64,000 nucleotides of DNA. Source: Candidula unifasciata (lineage: Eukaryota; Mollusca; Gastropoda; Stylommatophora; Geomitridae). Below the pieces are notes generated by a model, which did not search any database, was not told where the DNA came from, and saw nothing but the letters and a program-made list of their open reading frames with translations. Below, piece after piece: positions 23,196 through 32,900 of this stretch. The translations under genes and the position numbers were made by a program. The stretch's first letter is position 1; each line of letters begins with the position of its first letter. The stretch is from positions 220,001 through 284,000 of the forward strand of contig CAJHNH020000819.1 of NCBI GenBank assembly GCA_905116865.2, read 5' to 3'.

Positions 23196-26100
23196 AGAGA
23201 GGGAGAGAGAAACAGAAAGTTGGAAAGACGAGAGAAAGAAAATGAGAAAGATGCAGAGAGTCTGAGAGTTTAAGCTAGAGAGAGAAAATGAGAGCAAGAA
23301 GAGAGAAAGAGAGAGAACGAGAGAGACGGAGAGAATTAAACAAAGACATGGTGTAAAAAACAGAGAGAGAGAGAGTATGAGTGAATGAGAGAGAAGGAGA
23401 AAGAGAAGGGGAGAGAGATGACACTAATGACGTTAGCATGATAACAAAGCAAAAGTTGAAATTTGCGAGAATAGCTACTAGCTACAGTCGCGTGCCTAGG
23501 CTATGGTAGGTAGGGCAGGTGCCCAGTGTGCCATTTGGAGTGGAACGCCACATGACAGCGTTTCATTTGGAGCGACCACAGTGAGTTTCATTTTGTTGAA
23601 GAAAGTTAGAAGGGCACCACTCAATAGAAACACTCACCTCTGACCGGGCACCGTTTACATTTGTTATAGTTATATATTTATAGTTGTATATATATAGTTA
23701 TATATATAGTTATATATATATCCTATGAATGTTACTTGCAAAGGCGGGATTAAACAGGTTTTCTAATTATGCACTATACAGTTGTTTTTTTTTTTTTATA
23801 TAGCCACTCAAGTGAGCAATGGCTAGTGCAACTTACATAACTTGTAACATCCCCCTCCCCGTCCCGTAACGGGCACGAAATACCTCAGGTACGTCCTGAC
23901 CAGTTACTAATAACACGATGATAGCTGCTCGCGCATACTCTGAACGATAAAGAGGCGAGAAGGAAAATATCACGTGAAACGCTCTACAGTTTAATCGCTA
24001 CCTGCTTACACTTAAAATTTGGGCTAAATCTCTTAAACATGCGAATTGATCATCGATCGCCACTTGGATGCGGGGATTAAATCTTAATCGTCCAGAGAGT
24101 TAGTTCCGTATACACTAGGATCATTCAAATAAGGAAAAGCTATAGACGACACACGGACTTACAATGTACATCTAATGCCACGGTGTCCCGGCTGCTGCCA
24201 ACCTCATTGAATGAGACACATACGAAATCGCCTAGGTCCTTGAAGAGCACTGGCTGCAAGAAGAGCACCGACTCAAACATCTCCTCGTCGATCTGTCGTT
24301 CCACGGAGTACAGTCTTGTACTCGTCGTCATCTGAACATACGGATATATTGAAACAAGGGAGGAAATTAGAACCTGGCGATCTGGCATAGTACTTATGAT
24401 CAAGAAATAACGTTACCACATTTAGGGCATGCTCACTGGTGCTCAGTCTTTTCGTGCAGAATATAAGGTATTGATGCTATACAGAGACGCGGGAATCTGA
24501 GAGTTTAGGAACTCATACCCCCCCCCCCCCCACTAAGGCCTCCCCCCCCCCCCACTACAAAAAAAATAATGACACACAAACACACACACACACACATGTT
24601 TTATGAAGACTAAACTCATGTCAACACCCCTGACTGTAGTTGCCTTGTGGCGAGCTGGTTATTTATGCATCTGAGTTGTCTTCGCCTGCAATCCTTACGG
24701 TCAGTTCTATACTGAATCCCTCACCCCAATCGCTGTCACTCAGAGGTGTATCTCCACGTACCTAGTGGTTTTTTGCTTATCATTGTCGTCGTCATCGTTA
24801 TTATCACCTTCATCATCTGTCAAAAAAGTTGAAGGACTTTTTTTCGCTCGACTTTGAAAACAAAACAACTGTTGTTGTTGCTGGCAAACGATGACAGTGA
24901 TATATATTTCTTTTTCTGCCTTTCTATCCCCCAATAGAGCATAGACCCTCAACCAACCCAAGTCGTTCTATCCTTCGCCATGGCATGGAGCGCTCCTCAT
25001 GTCCTCTCCATCTTTCTAACTTCATTCTCCAGCTCTCTTCTCCATGTGTTTTTTGGCCTTCCTTTATTACTTCTTCTATTTGAAGAGCCTCCCCTCATCT
25101 TGGTTGGCTGGATTTTACTTGCTTCTCTTTTTAACTAATCCATGGTTGGTTGGTTTTTGTGGCTATGGTTTTTACAGGATGAGGTAGCCAACCTCAAGCC
25201 CAACCCTACCCTTAGTCGTACCTTACGACATGCCTGGTAGGGTGCAGTGTCACTATTCTTTGCTTCCCGTGAGGGCCCCGGTGACACACGGTAGTAATGA
25301 AACTAGTAGCAGTGATAATAGTAGTTGCAGTAGTAGAAGTTGTAGTAGTGATACTAATAGTGACAATAGGAGTAGCAGCAGTAGTACCGGCAGAAGTAGC
25401 AGCAGTATTAACATCCTCCAATACACATAAACTGCCATTCAGTCAGTCAGTCGGTAGCATTCCTTTGCAAAACCTTGCTTCCATAACAACCTTCCGGAAA
25501 ACTTCTCGATGACAAGCAAGATGTCCCGCGTCCGATACACCCATTTGGAGGCCATCCGCAACATCCTGCACCCATCTTCTCTTTGGCCTTTTTCTCTATT
25601 CTCAGGCATATACCCCTCTATTATTGTTCTCTTTAAACTTTTGTGACGTGTCAAGTGACTAAAATATCTAAATTTTCTGTGTTTTGTCGTCTTTAATAGC
25701 CAACATTATTTACTATTCAGTTATTGAAACTGCCATTACTGCCTGTTTCTATCAATATGGCAGCGTAGGCGGGTGCCGACTTTGGATTCAGCTCGTGGGT
25801 TTGGGGCTACGTGTCTAGTGCAGTCACCACGGACTGGGCAGGTTATGTATTTTTACCTGACAGAAACACAATCATCACCTTACAGAGGTTTTCAACCATG
25901 GTCTCCAGAATGACAGCCAAGTTTTCTTAACCGTTCGGCCAGCGGCTGCTCGTCATCACCACCATTATCATCACCGCCGTCTTCGTCATCATCATCAACA
26001 TCATTTGGTTATTTACATCGTCATCATGAAAATTGTCATTATAATCCCACTTCTTATCCTCGATACTAACATTAATGCCATTATTATCTGGACACATTAT

Positions 26101-26745
26101 AATGTTGATATTTCATCACTCAGGGGCATGATTGGGGGGGGGGGGGGGGGAAGATGAGAGGGGAACCTCTCAGTCATTTTTACGAATTTTTGGGGAGTAG
26201 GGCCTAAAGAAGGTGGGGCGGCTAAGCCTTGTTGAAGTGAGCAGTAGTATTAAAATAATTCAAGACGGGTAAAGAAATAAGAGAAATGTAGGGACAAAAA
26301 CTAGTATCAACAGTTATAAAACAGAGAAGATGGGGCTATACTGGACATATCCAGACAAGAAATGAGCGGTGAATCACCAGACAGCACCGACATGTGATAT
26401 ATAGGGATTAACGAAATGAGAACACATAAGAGAAACGAAGTTTGATAAGAAAAGCTGAAGCTGCTGAACTAGTTTTCATCAATGATATTGAAGTGAATGC
26501 AGCGGATTGTTTTGTTGTTGTTGTTGAGTATCGGTACTATGGATATCGCAACTCTTTGGCCTTGATTCCATGATAGAAACCGTAACTCTAGGAGAACCCG
26601 ATCGCCACGCAGTTAGGATTAATCATGAGCTAGCAAGCCGGGCTGAATGCACAGGATAGAAGAGAATGAGGAGTAGACAGCGAGTCCTATGTGTGATACA
26701 ATGACACAATATGACAAATAATTAATTAATGAGTCTTTAATTGTG

Positions 26746-26823
<78 letters not shown>

Positions 26824-26952
26824 TGTCTATAAGAGGGCTCCTCATTCGTTTACAATTATTATGGTTGGGAACAGAGTTAAGAAGACTGAGCCTTAGGTTC
26901 CAGAGTCACTTCTCTACAGCGGCTCCCAGTATGTTTAATATCTACACACACA

Positions 26953-26989
<37 letters not shown>

Positions 26990-29900
26990 TACAAACATAT
27001 AAGCATAAATATAAGAAGTCTTACATTATCAAATACAAATTTCATTGGTCGAATGCGTTGATGATGATTGGTCAGCCATTCAAATGACGGCTGGGGAAGT
27101 CCACGTGATCGGCAAACTAACTCCTGATTGGTCAATTCTATGAGTGTCAAATTTGTTGGAGATATGATTTTGCATTCTGGTTTAACTGTGGAGAAGAAAC
27201 ATTGTTTGCATTATTTGAGATAAAGTATAAATAGCAATAGTTGCTTGTCTAATGCAGATTATTATAAGCTTTTATTGTTTATTTTCTTTAAGGCCCAAAC
27301 AACGGTGTGAGCGTAGTTTGAGAAGTTCCGTTCTGCCCAAACAACGGTGTCATTGTCAATCGTGTGTCCCTTACATTTTGCTTCGCACGCGCGTTTGTAC
27401 TAGTTTCTAACGTTTGGAGGTACGATTAAACTATTCAGGGAAAGTCACTCTGCCGAACTCCTTTTAGTATCATTTCCTGGACTAAACCACACGTGGATAA
27501 TTTAATGGGGGAAAAAACCGCGAATTTTGTTTCAACAGTTCATTTACTAAGTTCGTTTTTGAGTGCCATGAATACTAATGTTCCAACCACAAGTACAGGT
27601 TGCAGAATGCGTTTTTCTGCGGCCGAAGCTCTGAAATTGTTTCAGTGAGATGTTTTAATTGTGATAATGATAATACAAATTTAGATTTTTCGGAAAGTGA
27701 GTCGGACGGTGAATTTTCACCAGTGAAGCTGAGCGATCAGCTGTTTGGAATCTAGAGATTCTGATGAGTTTATTACACAGACAATGTCCCATTGCTCCGT
27801 ATTTATGGTGTAAGAGAAAGAAAGTGCTCTTAACAAAGAGACAGTACTATACTATGGCTAAGCTACATTGAAATCATCGCAGCTACAGTCTGTAAATAAC
27901 TGTTCAAAGTAAATAGTAAGTGTGTAATGGCTCATTTTTCTGCTATTTTTTTCTCTGAAATTTTGCTTAGTACTCGGAGCCCCTGAGTGCTAAACTAACC
28001 CAGAAAGTTATCATAACTTTGGAATATGTTAGGAAATTGAACAAACTTTGAAGTTTTGTTCTCAAATTTGGATATTTACTACTCTTGTGGCTGCAAAACC
28101 ATGGTAAGTGAAGAATTTTTGTGTGAAATGTTGTCCTTGTGAAATTAAAACCTGCTGAATTCTTCTTTCCCACTAACTATAACAACATTAAACAAACACT
28201 TATCATCAGATTCAAAATGTACATTCATTTCTCTTTTAAAAAATATATACTTTTATGGGGATTAGACGTATATTACAGTCTCTACAGCCTTTCTTGTACA
28301 CCCACCCCTCTGCCATTTTTATAAAGGGAAATGAATGTGGGCCAAGTCTGTCAAAATTCATGGGTATGAAAGAGTTCTGGTAGCAGAAGTAGCAACAGCC
28401 GAAACAACAGCAGTAGTAAAAGTAGTAATGAAAGTAGTAGTAGCAGCAGTAGTAGCAGTAGTAATGAAAGTAGTAGTAGCAGCAGTAGTAATGAAAGTAG
28501 TAGTAGCAGCAGTAGTAGCAGTGGTAGTAGCAGTAAAAGTAGTAGTAGTAAAAGCAGCAGTAGTAGTGGTGGTGACGTCGATGATGATATTGAAAGTGTT
28601 GCTAAACTTGCTACTGCAACTGAAAAAAAAAAATAATATCTATATAAGTTGTTTACTGTGAATAAGTAATAATGATGTATATAAAAAGGGAGTTGGGGAT
28701 GAGGACGAAGAAAATTATAAACATGCTTGTGATAAAAAAAAAAATTTACGACGATGACTAAAGAAGGCGATGAAGATAGTACATAGGATAGAAACTAAAG
28801 ATGATTAAATGATGATGTAAGTAATTCTTCTGCCTTTCTATCCCCCAGGGAGCACAGACCCTCAACCAACTCACGCCAAGTCGTGCTATCCTTCGCCATT
28901 AAATGGAACTATCCCGAAGTCCTCCCCATCTTTCTTACTTCATTCTCCAGCTCTCTTCTCCGTGTGTTTTATGACCTTCCTTTATTCCTATGCCCCTGTG
29001 GGTTCCAATGCAAGTAATTATGGTTGTAATAATTATGACGGTGACGCTGATGAAACTTTTCACTATGGCTACCATGATGACGATGACCATGAATTAGCTC
29101 CAGATGTGCCAAAGATAATCAAGTAATAGTGCAACTATCTCCCCTGTTGACACACAAGCAGATACCTCAGAGTACTAAAGTGAATCTTATAAGAACTATT
29201 TTTTGGTCAACACTATGCTATCAATGCCAAACATGGACACTTACATCCTCCAATGAACTCAAAATTGTGGCAACATAGATGAAATGCCTTAGAATAGCTG
29301 CAGGAGTTTCAAGGAAAGACAGAATAGGAAATTATGAAATCAGACGAATGCTAGGAATAAAGCCAGTCTTACAGGTCATCAAAGAACAACAAATGAAGTG
29401 GTTTGGACACCTAACAAGAATGCACTGGTACTATCTGCCACAGCGAGCCACACTAAAACGTTACAATGGGTATAGAGCGAGTGGAAGACCTCGGGAAAAA
29501 ATGGAGTGATGACATTAAGAACAACCTTACAAACATGGACATCCGTCTCAGTAGTGCTCTTGACAGAGCTCATCAACGTACATTACATCTCCCCCCGACA
29601 CTTCGATGAAGTACAAGGTGGAAGAGAAGAAGAAGAAGATGACGATGATAACAAAAACGGTTACTGCATGGTTCAACCTACTCATCACCACTAAAGTCAC
29701 GGTGATGATGTCCACGCCAAACGGGTTCTTGGCAATGCAGCTGTAGTTACCGCGGTCATCCACCAGCAAGTTGACGATCCGCAACGCCTCGCTGCCCACA
29801 GTCACAGAAAACCGGTTTCCAAACAGACTTACAGGCTGTTGAAAAAACAGAGAACAAAATTATACTCTAAGAAACTCTATAAAGCGTTCACTGTATAAAT

Positions 29901-32900
29901 CCGTATAATTATAGCCACGCTAAAAATGCTCACATCTAACTATATCTACAACTGAATGCTACATTAACAACTAACTACAGGGACCTGCTGTGCTATGATA
30001 CCGTGATACGACCGCATCAGGCGGCACCGCAAAATGGGAGCATAAGCAACGACATCAGAATACAATTTTAACATTTGATTGAAGATGTACGGGACGGCAT
30101 ATTGAGAAACTTTACTACTCGCGACTGACTTAACTACAATTAAATTTGACATTGCAGATTTATTTACAACTTCTACAACTACACTCAAAATCAGATCTTT
30201 TTTTGCAACTCACTACAAACTACATTTAACATCGAAGCTTCATTTACAACCAGTTACAACTAAATTCAACACCGATGCTTCATTTACAACTAACTACGAC
30301 TGCATCTAACAATAAATCTTCGTTTACAACTAATTACAATAGCATTCAAGATCAAAGCTTCATTTACAACTAATTGCAACTACATTTCAAATTTTGAGAT
30401 CATTTTCGACTAACTACATCTACATTCAACATCAAAGCTTCATTCACAACTAACTACAACTAAATACAACATCAAAGCTTCATTCACAACTAACTACAAC
30501 TAAATACAACATCAAAGCTTCATTTACAGCTAACTACTATTACATTCCGTGCTAAGACGTTGCGAGTCCGACTCTTAAGCCAGCATACCGCGATCGAAAC
30601 CCACTGCAGGCTGCGTGGATTTGTGTCGTGGTATGGGACGTCGCAGGTCGACCCAGCCTAAAATGGGTACCAGGATGGGCTGTCCTGGGAAAGTAAAGAC
30701 AGCCGGCGTAATGCTGATCACATTACCCACGGAGTGCTGATGGTCTGTAAAAATATGGGACGCTCTGCCCAAATGCCCGATGCGCCGAAAGGCGTGAAAA
30801 GGGAACTTTACTTTTTTTACTATTACATTCAACATCAAAGCTTGATTTACAACAAACTACAAATACATTTAAAGTGAAACTACCATTCCTTCTCTCTCCC
30901 AAGTGATCGTCGGCTGTGGATCCCCTGAAGCCTCACAAGCCATGTAGACCTTCTTCCCTGGAATAGCTTTCAGGGTGGATCCCTGGGTCCTGATAACTGG
31001 CGCTGGAAATATGCGTGTGAACACTCAGTGTGAAGTTACTGTTTTGTTAACACTTTTATTCTTCTTTCTAAGTTTCACTGGCTGAAAACTCCAGCGGAAA
31101 GTTTTGGTTGTTTGTCCATTTCTGGACTTTGGTCTTTTTCCAGAACTTGAGTTCTCGATGCACAACACTTTTAATGATCTGGCTTATTTGTATGCAGAAT
31201 GTTGCTGCCTGTCATCTCAAGCAGATTCATTCTGATGCCGAGGAAAACGCGACTAAGTGGCCTTTTATGCCATGCTTATTCGGCGGCAGTGGGTCTATAC
31301 TTTTCCCACCCCAGATAAAGTAAAGGATCCTTTTCCACGCTTTTCAGGTGTATAGGGCATATAGGGCTAGACCTATATTTTATAGACCAACTGCACAAGA
31401 TGAGTGATGTGGTCAGCATCATGCCGGCCGCCTTCACTTCTCAAGACTGCCCCTGATACCCACTCAAGGCTGGGTCTACCTGAGAGCCAAGGTCATTTTT
31501 TCAAGAAAATCTGGCTCCCCCAGGGAAAGAACCCACGACCCTCCGATCCGCAAGCAAGCGTCTAGCCGATACTCCACGGCGACTCCCCCCGACCCTAGAT
31601 GGCTCTCCGGAACCCACATGGGAATTTTCGTTAACACTTCACACAGACATTAGAACTTGATTTAACATATGTTTCTGTGTCAATGATTGAGGGTTGACAC
31701 ATAGTATTACGAAGTCTACGTGGCGAAGTGGTCAAACCGTTTGCTTCGAGCTCTGAAGGTCGGAGTTCGTTACAATGACGCGACGTTCAGCATACGACTG
31801 CAGTTTTTACAAATTTCTCTAAGGATTGTCACTTGGTGAGACGCTCTAGGTAGGGAGGCTGGCTGTTCTGTCAAGAGACGCCGAGTCATCCGGGATAAAA
31901 CCCACTGCAAGGAAGTCGAGCCTCTATTCTTGAACTGCAACTTTTGATACATGGCACAGCGAGACACCTACTTGGTCACAGCGAGACACCGACTTGGTCA
32001 CAGCGAGACACCGACTTGGTCACAGCGAGATACCTACTTGGTCACAGCGAGACACCTACTTGGTCACAGCGAGACACCGATTTGGTCACAGTGAGACACC
32101 GACTTGGTCACAGCGAGACACCTACCTGGTCACAGCGAGACACCTACTTGGTCATAGCGAGACACTGACTTGGTCACAGCGAGACACCGACTTGGTCACA
32201 ACTGGCCAGGGTGATTTGGAGGGAAAGAAATGTAAGGAGGGGGCAACGACAAACATAGTAAGACCTCGTTAAAACCAGTTCGCTTAAGACGAACATTCAG
32301 TTAACATAAACACAATTCTTTTTGGCCCTAGCATGAATGTATTATTTAGAAGACATCTGCAAATCTCCAGTTAGTAAGATGAGTATTTTAAACAAGAACT
32401 ATTGATTTTTCGCTAGTGGAAATTTGTGTTAACGAGGATTTAGTGAACCTGGCTGGCTTAGCCACACGGATGGGACAGGTCACAAGATATGTCCTAACCA
32501 GTGACTCTGGTGGTCTTGTGTGGGACCGCCATTCTTGACCGCCTACACTTATCGGCATGGCACAAGATAATGATCATTGACTGATACATTGAAGGATTTT
32601 AACAACATTCCACTCCCTCCCCCCCCCCCCCCCAAATAAAAATAAAAACACTTAACAATAATTAATCATTTCTCTGCATCACCTGTGACCACATATCGGT
32701 GACCCAAAAAAACTCTCGCAGCCATAGACCACAAATATAGGCGAAGACTGTTATCAGACTCGGCTAGCTAGCAGCAGTCTGAAATTGTCGACCTTTTAAT
32801 TTTTTTTTCTTAAAAAGAATCGGAAAATCCCGCAGCCGCTTATCTGCGACCATTTCTTTCACACACTCATTTCTTTTACGACACCACTTGAAACTACTTA

